64,000 nucleotides of DNA, from NCBI GenBank assembly GCA_902762785.1, contig CACWPL010000013.1, positions 1-64,000 of the forward strand, read 5' to 3'. The stretch is from an uncultured Ruminococcus sp. GTDB taxonomy: Bacteria > Bacillota > Clostridia > Oscillospirales > Ruminococcaceae. Position 1 is the first letter of the stretch; each line of letters begins with the position of its first letter. Positions 29,869-37,237 of the stretch are shown piece by piece. The notes under the pieces are model-generated. The model saw only the letters and a list, made by a program, of their open reading frames with translations, ran no database searches and was not told where the DNA came from. The translations under genes were made by a program, and so were the position numbers.

Positions 29869-30051
29869 ATGGCAGAAAAGGAGCAGATCCTCGAAGCGAT
29901 GAAGCAGGCCGGCGAGCCGCTGAACGCCGGCAAGATCGCCGAGCTGACCGGCCTCGACCGCAAGGTCGTCGACAAGGCGATGGCCGCGATGAAGAAGGAG
30001 GGCTCGATCGTATCGCCCGTCCGCTGCAAGTGGGAGCCAGCCGAGAAGTGA
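29869..30051 (+). CDS. Small winged-HTH protein
   Basis: The 60-residue protein is one compact winged-helix unit: a helix (EKEQILEAMKQAG), a classic HTH (LNAGKIAELTGLDRKVVDKAMAAMKKEG) and a short wing (SIVSPVRCKWEPAEK). It may bind DNA as a regulator of its own operon or assist a partner protein. ATG 29869 follows GGAGG. The stop overlaps a 24-codon frame in the next phase that carries a CPRC knuckle, described separately. Confidence 0.8.
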   Translation: MAEKEQILEAMKQAGEPLNAGKIAELTGLDRKVVDKAMAAMKKEGSIVSPVRCKWEPAEK

Positions 30052-30122
30052 CCCCGGCGGCAGTCTCAGATCCAAAATGTCCCCGCTGCAAGCAGGGCAA
30101 GGACAAGTTCACGAAGGCATAA
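30048..30122 (+). CDS. Possible 24-residue zinc-knuckle peptide or frameshifted tail
   Basis: A GTG overlapping the stop codon of the HTH gene (GTGA) opens a 24-codon frame containing DPKCPRCKQGKDKFTKA and ending just before the ribosome-binding site of the flavodoxin gene. It may be a separate micro-protein translated by coupling, or a C-terminal Cys-x2-Cys tail reached by frameshifting. It has no own ribosome-binding site and only two cysteines. Confidence 0.3.
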   Translation: MTPAAVSDPKCPRCKQGKDKFTKA

Positions 30123-30134
30123 GGTGGTGACGGT

Positions 30135-30761
30135 ATGAAAGAGATCATCGCGATCAATGCCAGTCCCCGCAGGAACTGGAACACCGCCCAGCTCGTCCAT
30201 GCGGCGGCAGAGGGCGCGGGCGCCGAGGTGATCGACCTCTATGCGCTCGAGAAGTACAGCGGCTGCATCTCGTGCTTCGGATGCAAGACGGAGCAGCATT
30301 TCGGGGAGTGCGTCTGTCGGGACGCGCTGACGCCCGTGCTCCAGAGGATCCGCCAAGCGGACGGCCTCATCATCGGCACGCCCAACTACCTCGGCGAGGC
30401 GAGCGCGGCGTTCCGTGCGCTCTATGAACGCCTCATCTTCCAGTACATCACCTACGAGCTGGAGCGGCCGAACGCGAATACGCGGCCGATCCCCGTGCTG
30501 TTCATCATGACGAGCAATGCCGGCGACGGTGCCTATGCGCCCGGCGGCTTCTATCATGCGCTCGTCAAGAACTATCAGGACACGCTTGCTCGCTTCATCG
30601 GCCCCACGAAGGTGCTGATCGCCTCCGACACCGTCCAGGTCAAGGACTATTCTCGATTCCACTGGACACTGTTCGACGGTGCTGCCAAGCAGCGCCACCG
30701 CGACGCCGTTTTCGCCGACCTCCTCGCGGAGGCAAGAGGGATCGGCAGCGAGATGGCGTGA
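30135..30761 (+). CDS. Flavodoxin-fold NAD(P)H-dependent FMN reductase-like protein
   Basis: The 208-residue protein has the flavodoxin-like start EIIAINASPRRNWNTAQL, with the S-x-R-x2-S/N phosphate loop for FMN, and the second flavin loop GTPNYLGEASAAFRALYERL. A GCISCFGCK cluster near residues 51-59 is typical of multimeric flavodoxins and iron-sulfur flavoproteins, but the full [4Fe-4S] Cys pattern cannot be confirmed. It probably transfers electrons from NAD(P)H to FMN-linked acceptors. It lies in the operon with a PNPOx-fold flavoprotein, 57 bases upstream of it. Confidence 0.85.
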   Translation: MKEIIAINASPRRNWNTAQLVHAAAEGAGAEVIDLYALEKYSGCISCFGCKTEQHFGECVCRDALTPVLQRIRQADGLIIGTPNYLGEASAAFRALYERLIFQYITYELERPNANTRPIPVLFIMTSNAGDGAYAPGGFYHALVKNYQDTLARFIGPTKVLIASDTVQVKDYSRFHWTLFDGAAKQRHRDAVFADLLAEARGIGSEMA

Positions 30762-30818
30762 GCACACGTTTTTTGGATGTGTCATGCATCCGCACAAGTC
30801 TAATACGAAAGGAACACG

Positions 30819-31220
30819 ATGACCATGAACAAGATTGCTGCATTTTTGAAGGAGGCAGGCGTCTTCTTCCTCGCGACCGCCGATGGGGCGCAGCCCAAGC
30901 TCCGCCCGCTCGGCCTCTTCCTCGAGATGGACGGCAAGCTGCTGTTCGGCGTCGGTGACTATAAGGACGTCTGCCATCAGCTCCAGGCCGACCCGCTCTG
31001 CGAGATCGCCGCAGTCAAGCCGGACGGCCACTGGCTCCGCTACACCGGCCGCGCCGTCTTCGAGACCGACCCGAAGTATGCCGCCGCCGCGCTGGAGGCA
31101 TCCCCCGACCTCAAGAACATCTACAACGAGCAGACCGGCTACAAGCTGGCCATGTTCCATCTGGAGGACGCCGCGGCGTATGACATCGCGGTCGCCGGCG
31201 CGGGAGAGCGCCTCGACTGA
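30819..31220 (+). CDS. Pyridoxamine 5'-phosphate oxidase-fold flavoprotein
   Basis: The 133-residue protein matches small PNPOx-like split-barrel proteins: FFLATADGAQPKLRPLG at the start, GKLLFGVGDYKDVCHQLQADP and a terminal YKLAMFHLEDAAAYDIA. Members bind FMN or F420 and act on varied substrates; none can be assigned. ATG 30819 lies behind AAAGGA. Its stop overlaps the DUF6472 start by one base. Confidence 0.85.
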   Translation: MTMNKIAAFLKEAGVFFLATADGAQPKLRPLGLFLEMDGKLLFGVGDYKDVCHQLQADPLCEIAAVKPDGHWLRYTGRAVFETDPKYAAAALEASPDLKNIYNEQTGYKLAMFHLEDAAAYDIAVAGAGERLD

Positions 31221-31390
31221 TGGACCAGTGCGATACCTGCGCCTGGTACTATTACGACGAGGAATGGGAGGAATACGTCTGCGGACGTGACCTCGATGAG
31301 GACGAGTATGCCCGCCTCGTACAGGGCGCGTACCGGAAGTGTCCCTATTATCGAGATGGTGACGAGTACAAGATCGCCCGCCAGCAATGA
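31220..31390 (+). CDS. DUF6472-like small cysteine protein
   Basis: The 56-residue acidic protein MDQCDTCAWYYYDEEWEEYV continues with CGRDLDEDEYARLVQGAY and RKCPYYRDGDEYK, giving four cysteines (C-x2-C, C, C) suited to one metal ion. The pattern matches the DUF6472 proteins of clostridia, whose function is unknown. ATG 31220 overlaps the TGA of the PNPOx gene by one base, so translation is coupled. It ends the operon. Confidence 0.8.
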   Translation: MDQCDTCAWYYYDEEWEEYVCGRDLDEDEYARLVQGAYRKCPYYRDGDEYKIARQQ

Positions 31391-31402
31391 CAACGGCCTA
31401 TC

Positions 31403-31437
31403 CAGCGCCTCGGGAGGATCCCGGGGCGCTGTTTTTT
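31403..31437 (+). terminator. Terminator of the HTH-flavodoxin-PNPOx-DUF6472 operon
   Basis: A 12-bp stem with one G-T pair (31403-31414 with 31420-31431) is followed by six Ts. Confidence 0.95.
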
Positions 31438-31444
31438 GGCAGCC

Positions 31445-31807
31445 TCATCCGGGGAGCTGTCCGGCGGCGAGGTCGTGCAGGTGGGTCTCGAGGAACGCGA
31501 GGAGCGCGCGCCCCTCCGGGCTCTCGGCGGCGAGGAGCGGCGGCAGCGTGCTGACGGCCGCCTCGATCGGAGCGAGCTGCTCCGGCTCGACGAGGAGCGC
31601 GGCACGGTGGGAGAAGCTGTCCCATGCGTCGGTGATCTCGGCCATCGCAGTGAGGGCGGCGTCGGTGTCACCGGCAGCATAGGCGGCGGCGCAGGCGGCC
31701 GTGCGGTCGGCCATCTGCCGGGTGTACGTCCGTACCCATACCCCGCTCCCGACACTGACGAGCGCCGCCGTCACCAGGAGCACGGCGCTGCACCACACCC
31801 GCTTCAT
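31445..31807 (-). CDS. DUF4363 family protein
   Basis: The 120-residue protein has one N-terminal membrane helix (about residues 6-25) and a helical Ala/Glu-rich outer domain, as in DUF4363. It overlaps the end of the DUF421 gene by four bases; DUF421-DUF4363 pairs recur in clostridia. Function unknown; the pair may form a membrane complex. Confidence 0.8.
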   Translation of the reverse strand: MKRVWCSAVLLVTAALVSVGSGVWVRTYTRQMADRTAACAAAYAAGDTDAALTAMAEITDAWDSFSHRAALLVEPEQLAPIEAAVSTLPPLLAAESPEGRALLAFLETHLHDLAAGQLPG

Positions 31808-32484
31808 GCCGCGCCCCCTTCCCGAAGGACGATGTGCAGATGTCCCGCACGGTCGGCCATGAGGAGGAACACGTCCCGCAGCGCGAGGCCCCTTTGTCGG
31901 AGGAGCGCCTCGATCTGGGGACGCGCCGTGCCGATGGCGGCCAGGGCGTCCTCACGCAGCTCCCCGTCTGCGATGACGAGCTGGGGAGGATCGCCGTCCG
32001 GGACATGGACGCCCACGTCCCCGCGCTGTGCGGGACGGCAGTCCGCACGCTCGAGCACCGAGACGCTGCCGTTCGTCTCCACGACCGCATACTGCACCTC
32101 ATCCGGCGAGAACACGCCGGACGTCCGGAGGGCGGTCATGAGATCGTCGAGGGAGAGACGCAGGTCGCGGAGCATACACTGGTCGATCTGGCCGTTCGAG
32201 ATGACGATCTTCGGCGACCCGGACACGAGCCGCCGCAGCTTTGCCGACCGCAGCGTCACCCACGAGACGAGCACCTCACAGCAGACCAGCACCGTGATCG
32301 GGAGGATGCCCTGGAGGAGCGGCGTCTCGGCGTCCTCGAGCGAGAGCGTGGCGATGTTGCTGATAAGGATGGTGGTGACGAGCTCGGCCGGCTGCAGCTC
32401 CCCGAGCTGGCGTTTCCCCATGAGCCGCACCGCCCCGATCACGACGGTGTACAGCAGCAGGGTGCGAAGAAAGATGATCGTCAT
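31804..32484 (-). CDS. DUF421 (YetF-like) membrane protein
   Basis: The 226-residue protein begins with three membrane helices, the first containing RTLLLYTVVIGAVRLMGKRQ, followed by the family motif LGELQPAELVTTILISNIA and a soluble domain with VISNGQIDQ and LMTALRTSGVFSPDEVQYAVVE. These match DUF421/YetF, a family that in Bacillus includes spore-membrane proteins. ATG 32484 follows AGGAGG. No clear promoter was found. Confidence 0.9.
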   Translation of the reverse strand: MTIIFLRTLLLYTVVIGAVRLMGKRQLGELQPAELVTTILISNIATLSLEDAETPLLQGILPITVLVCCEVLVSWVTLRSAKLRRLVSGSPKIVISNGQIDQCMLRDLRLSLDDLMTALRTSGVFSPDEVQYAVVETNGSVSVLERADCRPAQRGDVGVHVPDGDPPQLVIADGELREDALAAIGTARPQIEALLRQRGLALRDVFLLMADRAGHLHIVLREGGAA

Positions 32485-32566
32485 GGCGCGCCTCCTCTCT
32501 GTGTTCGTGATGACAGTATGCCCGGGACCGCGCGCGATCATGCGTGACGGCACTGGGCTTTTTCCA

Positions 32567-32595
32567 TTGACACCCGCGGGCGGACATGGTATAAT
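32567..32595 (+). promoter_or_regulatory. Consensus promoter of the dockerin protein gene
   Basis: TTGACA (32567-32572) and TATAAT (32590-32595) are 17 bases apart; the leader is about 120 bases. Confidence 0.92.
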
Positions 32596-32720
32596 AGAAG
32601 AGCGATGTCGATCGAGACACAGCATACGTCACCGCGCCCGTTGCCGATATATCGCCATTATCCATTTATCGGCACGGACAGGCGGTCTATTTTAGCTTCA
32701 TTTCAGAAAGGGATGGTATC

Positions 32721-33737
32721 ATGAGAGATATGATGAAGATCATGGCATCGGCCGCCTGTGCGGCGATGCTCCTATCGCCGATCCAGGCACATGCATATGA
32801 CAGCGCGGACGACTTCACCTTCGCCCTTCGCGGCATCGCCGCAGCAGACGGCATCACCATCATGCCCGGTGACCCCCAGACGGTCGTCGTGAGCCCGAAG
32901 TCCGCAGATGAGGGCGCGATCGTCCACATGGGCATCTACCTCGAGGCACAGGAGGCCGACCTCTCCATCATGCAGATGACCGTGACCTCCGATACGGAGG
33001 ACATCACGTTCGTCAAGGACACCTTCTCCAATCCTGTACGCGCCGTCTATGCGACCCCTGTCGAGATGGCGCTCCCGGATGGGACGGCCTTCACCTCGCG
33101 CTACGAGCCCTATGCGGTCGGCCGCGTCAAGAACGGTGCCTATGACCCGGACGGCTCCCTGACCGCAAGCTTCGTCTCCGCGGAGAACGCGCTCTATCTC
33201 CTCTGGAACCACTCCATGCAGGATTCCAAGGTGCTCTCGGCCAGCTTCCTCGGCGGGCGCTCGGATGCCTATAGCTTCGTGGAGTTCGATGCGGCGATCG
33301 CGGCCGGGACGCAGCCCGGCAGCTATACCGTCGGCTTCAAGAAGTCCGACGATCCGACGCTCCGTGTCGATCAGACCCCGACCTACCTCTCGAGCGACCA
33401 TTCCCCCGATGACGGCTCCGGCAGTGTGTATGTGGACATGATCCCGGCCATGAAGGACGTGCAGATCATCGTGGCAGAGCGCGGCAATGTCGATCGTGAC
33501 GACCAGATCGGCGCGAGGGATGCCTCCGATGTTCTGAAGTACTCCACCGCACGCGCGATCTCCGATTCTGCCCGCCTCACCAACGGCACGGCCGCCGAGG
33601 AGCAGACCGCCCTCTATGCCGGTGACGTCAATGGAGACGGTGAGATCAATGCGGTCGATGCCTCCATGATCCTCGTCTATGCCACAGAGCACGGCGTCGG
33701 CCACGATACGAGCTGGGAGGAGATCATCCGCGGCTGA
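32721..33737 (+). CDS. Secreted dockerin-containing protein without a recognised catalytic module
   Basis: The 338-residue protein has a signal peptide (residues 1-25, cleavage after AHA), a beta-rich region of unknown family (about 26-245) and a C-terminal dockerin. The two calcium loops are GNVDRDDQIGARDASDVLKY and GDVNGDGEINAVDASMILVY, the second being the stronger match. The N-terminal part (VVVSPKSADEGAIVHMGIYLEAQ) is beta-sandwich-like and might be a cohesin-like or binding module, but no glycosidase motif was seen. It should be recruited to a cellulosome scaffold. The following lipoprotein gene is 145 bases downstream. Confidence 0.85.
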   Translation: MRDMMKIMASAACAAMLLSPIQAHAYDSADDFTFALRGIAAADGITIMPGDPQTVVVSPKSADEGAIVHMGIYLEAQEADLSIMQMTVTSDTEDITFVKDTFSNPVRAVYATPVEMALPDGTAFTSRYEPYAVGRVKNGAYDPDGSLTASFVSAENALYLLWNHSMQDSKVLSASFLGGRSDAYSFVEFDAAIAAGTQPGSYTVGFKKSDDPTLRVDQTPTYLSSDHSPDDGSGSVYVDMIPAMKDVQIIVAERGNVDRDDQIGARDASDVLKYSTARAISDSARLTNGTAAEEQTALYAGDVNGDGEINAVDASMILVYATEHGVGHDTSWEEIIRG

Positions 33738-33882
33738 TGCCCGCGCTCTGTGTCCCGTTTTTGCCCCGCTTTTGACTGTTTATCACCGGATCGACACAAA
33801 AGCAGCGTATCCTATGGAACAGAGAAATAAGCGGCCGCGATGCCGCGGGGAACGGGAAATACAGAGAAAGTAGGGCTATGCT

Positions 33883-36153
33883 ATGAGAATGAAGAACTGT
33901 CTTGCCGCGATCTGTGCGTTTGCGATGCTCCCGCTCCTCGGCGGATGCAGCGTCGCAGACACCGCCTCCAAGGAGGGAGACGAGACGCGTGCGCTGAACG
34001 ATACGGCAGACGGCGCTGTCACTGCGCTGACTGCCCGTGCGGATGCGCCGTATGCGGTCGATGTCACGTCCCTGTTCACCGACCGTGACCTGCGCAGCGA
34101 CTATACGGTCGACACCGAGATCCGTTTGGATGGGGACACGGCCTCGATCGACGGCAGCGGTGCCGCCGCAGACGGCAGCACCGTCACGATCACGGATGAG
34201 GGCGTCTATCGCCTCACCGGCACGCTGGACGGCCAGATCGTCGTGGCGAGCGAGGGCAAGGTGCAGCTCGTCCTGGACGGCGTGACGATCACGAATAAGG
34301 AGGGTGCCGCCATCCTCGTCACCGGCGCGAAGAAGACCTTCCTCACTCTCGCCCCGGGCAGCGAGAACGTCCTCGCAGACGGCGCGTCCCGCAGCGAGGG
34401 GCAGGAGGACGATGCCGTCATCTACAGCAAGGACGGTCTGACGATCAACGGCAGCGGCGCCCTGACCGTGACCGCGGCCTATGACAAGGGCATCGTCTCC
34501 AAGGACGAACTCGCTGTCACGGGCGGTACGCTGACCGTCAGCTCCCCCGGCACGGCCATCAAGGGCAAGGACTCCGTCGCCGTCTATGACGGCCAGATCA
34601 CGGTCGAGGCCGGCGGCGACGGCATCAAGGCCAGCAACGATACGGACGAGGGCAAGGGCTTCGTCTGCATCTGCGGCGGCACATTCACTATCACGGCCGC
34701 AGAGGACGCCATCCAGGCCGAGACCGAGCTGATCGTCGAGGGCGGCGACATCACCGTCCTTGCAGGCGGCGGTCTCGAGAATGCACCTGTCCATGCCGGC
34801 GACTTCGGGATGGGGGGCGGCATGGGCTTTGGCAAAGGCTTTGACCGTCATATGACCGATCAGACAGACGGTGAGATGCCGTCGATGCCTGACGGTGAGA
34901 TGCCTGCGATGCCCGACGGTGAGATGCCGTCGATGCCTGACGGTGAGATGCCTGCGATGCCTGACGGCGAGATGCCGACGATGGCCGAAGGCGAGATGCC
35001 TGCGATGCCCAATGGCGAGATGCCCGGGATGACCGAGGATACCACGGAGACCGGCGAGGACACGATCAGCACCAAGGGTCTCAAGGCCGGGACGCTCCTC
35101 TATATCGGCGCCGGGATGGTCAAGGCCGAGGCGGCGGATGACGCGCTCCATTCCAATGGGTCGCTCTACATCACCGGCGGCACCTGCACCATCGCGGCCG
35201 GGAGCAAGGGCATCCACGCGGACGAGACAGTCGAGATCTCCGGCGGGACGGTGGACATCACCGATTCCCATGAGGGCATCGAGGCCAAGGACATCCTCGT
35301 GAGCGGCGGCGATGTGCATGTCGTGTCCTCGGATGACGGCTTCAATGCGAGCGATGGATCGTCCGAGGGCGCGATGGGCCGCGTGGTATCGTGTACGCTG
35401 GAGATCAGCGGCGGACGTGTCTATGTCGATGCCGGCGGTGACGGTCTCGACTCGAACGGCGCGCTCACGGTGAGCGGCGGCATCGTCCTCGTGGACGGGC
35501 CGACCAACTCCGGGAACGGCGCGCTCGACAGCAATGATTCCCTCACCTGCACCGGCGGTCTGCTGATCGCGGCAGGGGCAGCTGGGATGGCGGAATACCC
35601 GACCGGCACACAGGAGACCATCGTCATGACGACGAGCGCCGTGCAGTCCGCCGAGACGCTCGTGACGGTGCTCGATGCCGATGGTAATGAGGTCCTCAGC
35701 TATGCGCCGTCCAAGACATGGAGCTCCTTCATCGTCAGCACGCCCGACCTCGTGTCCGGCGAGACCTACACGCTCCTGCTTGGCGGCACCTCGACCGCTG
35801 ACGTGACGGACGGCCTCTATACGGCCGGCGGCTACCAAAACGACGGCACCGAGGAGGGCAGCGTCACCCTGGACGACACGGTCTGCTTCATCGGCACGGC
35901 CGGGAGCATGGGCGGTATGCAAGGCGGGATGATGGGCGGCCGCGGCGGCTTCGACCCCGACAGCTTCACGCCCGGCGAGATGCCGACCGATGAGAACGGC
36001 GAGAGCGTCTTCCCCGGCGATCATCAAGGCGGGATGCGCGGCGACCGTCACGGCCGTCCCGGCGAGCAGACCACCGAGGCCGCGACCGAATGGCACAAGA
36101 ACGCCCCTCCCGCAGGGGCGTTCGTTTCGGTACCCATTTTGTCACCGATGTGA
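33883..36153 (+). CDS. Lipoprotein with a right-handed beta-helix carbohydrate-binding domain (Cthe_2159-like)
   Basis: The 756-residue protein has a lipobox (LLGGC, Cys22) and long runs of short beta-helix turns (INGSGALTVTAAYDKGIVSKD, ISGGTVDITDSHEGIEAKD), as in the carbohydrate-binding Cthe_2159/DUF4353 family, which binds acidic polysaccharides. Residues 329-384 are seven tandem copies of an 8-residue unit GEMPxMP-D, followed by the second half of the helix. The end is Gly/Met-rich. The last 20 residues are encoded across a terminator-like hairpin, so the natural stop may have been at codon 737 (TGG). ATG 33883 has only a weak AGGG site. No promoter was recognised. Confidence 0.8.
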   Translation: MRMKNCLAAICAFAMLPLLGGCSVADTASKEGDETRALNDTADGAVTALTARADAPYAVDVTSLFTDRDLRSDYTVDTEIRLDGDTASIDGSGAAADGSTVTITDEGVYRLTGTLDGQIVVASEGKVQLVLDGVTITNKEGAAILVTGAKKTFLTLAPGSENVLADGASRSEGQEDDAVIYSKDGLTINGSGALTVTAAYDKGIVSKDELAVTGGTLTVSSPGTAIKGKDSVAVYDGQITVEAGGDGIKASNDTDEGKGFVCICGGTFTITAAEDAIQAETELIVEGGDITVLAGGGLENAPVHAGDFGMGGGMGFGKGFDRHMTDQTDGEMPSMPDGEMPAMPDGEMPSMPDGEMPAMPDGEMPTMAEGEMPAMPNGEMPGMTEDTTETGEDTISTKGLKAGTLLYIGAGMVKAEAADDALHSNGSLYITGGTCTIAAGSKGIHADETVEISGGTVDITDSHEGIEAKDILVSGGDVHVVSSDDGFNASDGSSEGAMGRVVSCTLEISGGRVYVDAGGDGLDSNGALTVSGGIVLVDGPTNSGNGALDSNDSLTCTGGLLIAAGAAGMAEYPTGTQETIVMTTSAVQSAETLVTVLDADGNEVLSYAPSKTWSSFIVSTPDLVSGETYTLLLGGTSTADVTDGLYTAGGYQNDGTEEGSVTLDDTVCFIGTAGSMGGMQGGMMGGRGGFDPDSFTPGEMPTDENGESVFPGDHQGGMRGDRHGRPGEQTTEAATEWHKNAPPAGAFVSVPILSPM
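34867..35034 (+). repeat. Seven tandem 24-base repeats coding GEMPxMP-D
   Basis: The repeats lie inside the beta-helix lipoprotein gene and encode DGEMPSMP, DGEMPAMP, DGEMPSMP, DGEMPAMP, DGEMPTMA, EGEMPAMP and NGEMPGMT. The first four copies are nearly identical in DNA, so copy number is likely variable between strains. Confidence 0.9.
36099..36123 (+). terminator. Terminator-like hairpin lying inside the end of the lipoprotein gene
   Basis: A perfect 10-bp stem (GAACGCCCCT/AGGGGCGTTC, 5-base loop) is followed by GTTTCGG. It lies 30 bases before the stop codon of the open frame instead of after it. Confidence 0.65.
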
Positions 36154-36205
36154 CGAGATCGTGACCGTATGTTCATAAAAAGTCCATACATCGCGCATCG
36201 CCGTG

Positions 36206-36214
36206 TGCTATAAT
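36206..36214 (+). promoter_or_regulatory. Extended -10 promoter of DUF2752-YccF
   Basis: TGC precedes TATAAT (36209-36214), an extended -10 element. The -35 region (around CATACA, 36185-36190) is poor. Confidence 0.6.
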
Positions 36215-36237
36215 AGGGGTAGAAAGGGGGGAGGACG

Positions 36238-36672
36238 ATGGATCGAACACAGCGGCGGGCATGGCTCCGGCATTACTGGCTGCTTTGGCTCCCGCCGGTG
36301 CTGCTGGTGCTGGCCGTCCTCCTGTACCGTCCCCTGCTGGCCGTGGAGCGGTTCGTGGCGGACTACATCCTGTATTGCCCATTCTACGAGCTCACCGGCC
36401 ACTGGTGCCCCGGATGCGCCGGGACGCGGAGCCTGACGGCGCTCCTGCACGGACAGCTCCTGCTGGCCATCCACGAGAACCCGGCCGTGCCGGTGCTGGC
36501 CGTCACGGGGACGCTGCTCTATGTGGAGCGCGTGCTCGCGCTTTTGGGGCGGCCGAGGCGGCTCGTCCCGCGCAGCATGTGGTCCTGGGGCGTCCTGATC
36601 GCCTGTCAGCTCGTGTGGGCGGTGCTGCGCAACTTCATCCCCGCGCTCGCCCCGATCATGCCGATCAACTGA
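36238..36672 (+). CDS. DUF2752 family membrane protein
   Basis: The 144-residue protein has about three membrane segments and the family signature CPFYELTGHWCPGCAGTRSL. The CPxCGxTR-like Cys motif is the hallmark of DUF2752, a family of unknown role. ATG 36238 follows AAAGGGGGGAGG. It precedes the YccF gene by 42 bases and is probably cotranscribed with it. Confidence 0.9.
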   Translation: MDRTQRRAWLRHYWLLWLPPVLLVLAVLLYRPLLAVERFVADYILYCPFYELTGHWCPGCAGTRSLTALLHGQLLLAIHENPAVPVLAVTGTLLYVERVLALLGRPRRLVPRSMWSWGVLIACQLVWAVLRNFIPALAPIMPIN

Positions 36673-36714
36673 ACGCGCCCGTCTCGGGCGGCTCTCTCGA
36701 AAGGAGGATGTCAC

Positions 36715-37092
36715 ATGCGTCCGATCGCGAATCTCATCTGGTTCCTTACCTGCGGCTTTCTCAACGGCCTGTCGTGGCTCGCTGCCGGCCTGCTCTGGTG
36801 CATCACCATCGTGGGCATCCCGATCGGCAAGCAGTGCTTCAAGCTGGCCGGGCTCAGCTTCTTCCCCTTCGGCAAGGAGATCGTCTACGAGGACAACGGC
36901 ACGATCTCGCTCCTCGCGAACATCCTTTGGCTCCTGATCTCCGGCATCCCGCTCGCGCTGGAGATGGCCGCGTCCGGCGTCCTGCTCTGCTGCACGATCA
37001 TCGGCATTCCTTTCGGGCTCCAGCAGTTCAAGCTCGCCAAGCTCGCGCTCATGCCCTTCGGCACGCGTGTGGAGCGGGTGCATGTGTTTTGA
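36715..37092 (+). CDS. YccF domain membrane protein
   Basis: The 125-residue protein consists of two copies of the YccF repeat (WCITIVGIPIGKQCFKLAGL and CCTIIGIPFGLQQFKLAKLA), each a membrane hairpin followed by a phosphate-binding-like PFG turn (FFPFGKEI, LMPFGTRV). YccF proteins are inner-membrane proteins of unknown function. ATG 36715 follows AAGGAGG. Confidence 0.92.
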   Translation: MRPIANLIWFLTCGFLNGLSWLAAGLLWCITIVGIPIGKQCFKLAGLSFFPFGKEIVYEDNGTISLLANILWLLISGIPLALEMAASGVLLCCTIIGIPFGLQQFKLAKLALMPFGTRVERVHVF

Positions 37093-37107
37093 GAGATGAA
37101 CAACAGT

Positions 37108-37134
37108 GGGATCCTGCCCCATCCGCAGGATCCC
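37108..37134 (+). terminator. Hairpin after YccF
   Basis: A perfect 10-bp stem (GGGATCCTGC/GCAGGATCCC, 7-base loop) follows the yccF stop but lacks a T-tract and ends two bases before the tgt -35 box. Confidence 0.6.
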
Positions 37135-37136
37135 TC

Positions 37137-37166
37137 TTGACATCCTCCCCCTCGATGTGCTATAAT
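37137..37166 (+). promoter_or_regulatory. Promoter of tgt-mntP
   Basis: TTGACA (37137-37142) and TATAAT (37161-37166) are 18 bases apart. A short 5-bp hairpin followed by TATTTTT (37180-37205) in the leader may act as a weak attenuator. Confidence 0.85.
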
Positions 37167-37237
37167 AAATAGGACTAGGGCGCCTGTACGGGCGCTGTAT
37201 TTTTGTGAAAAGCCCCTTTTCGGATAAGGAGACCATT

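Noticed and set aside
34867..35034. Regular repeats considered as a CRISPR array
   Set aside because: The 24-base units are in frame, have no spacers and encode a protein repeat; no cas genes are present.
33724..36096. A 790-codon minus-strand frame with HLAVRHRRHL-type repeats
   Set aside because: The apparent repeats are the antisense of the GEMPxMP repeats of the lipoprotein gene; no promoter or ribosome-binding site supports it.
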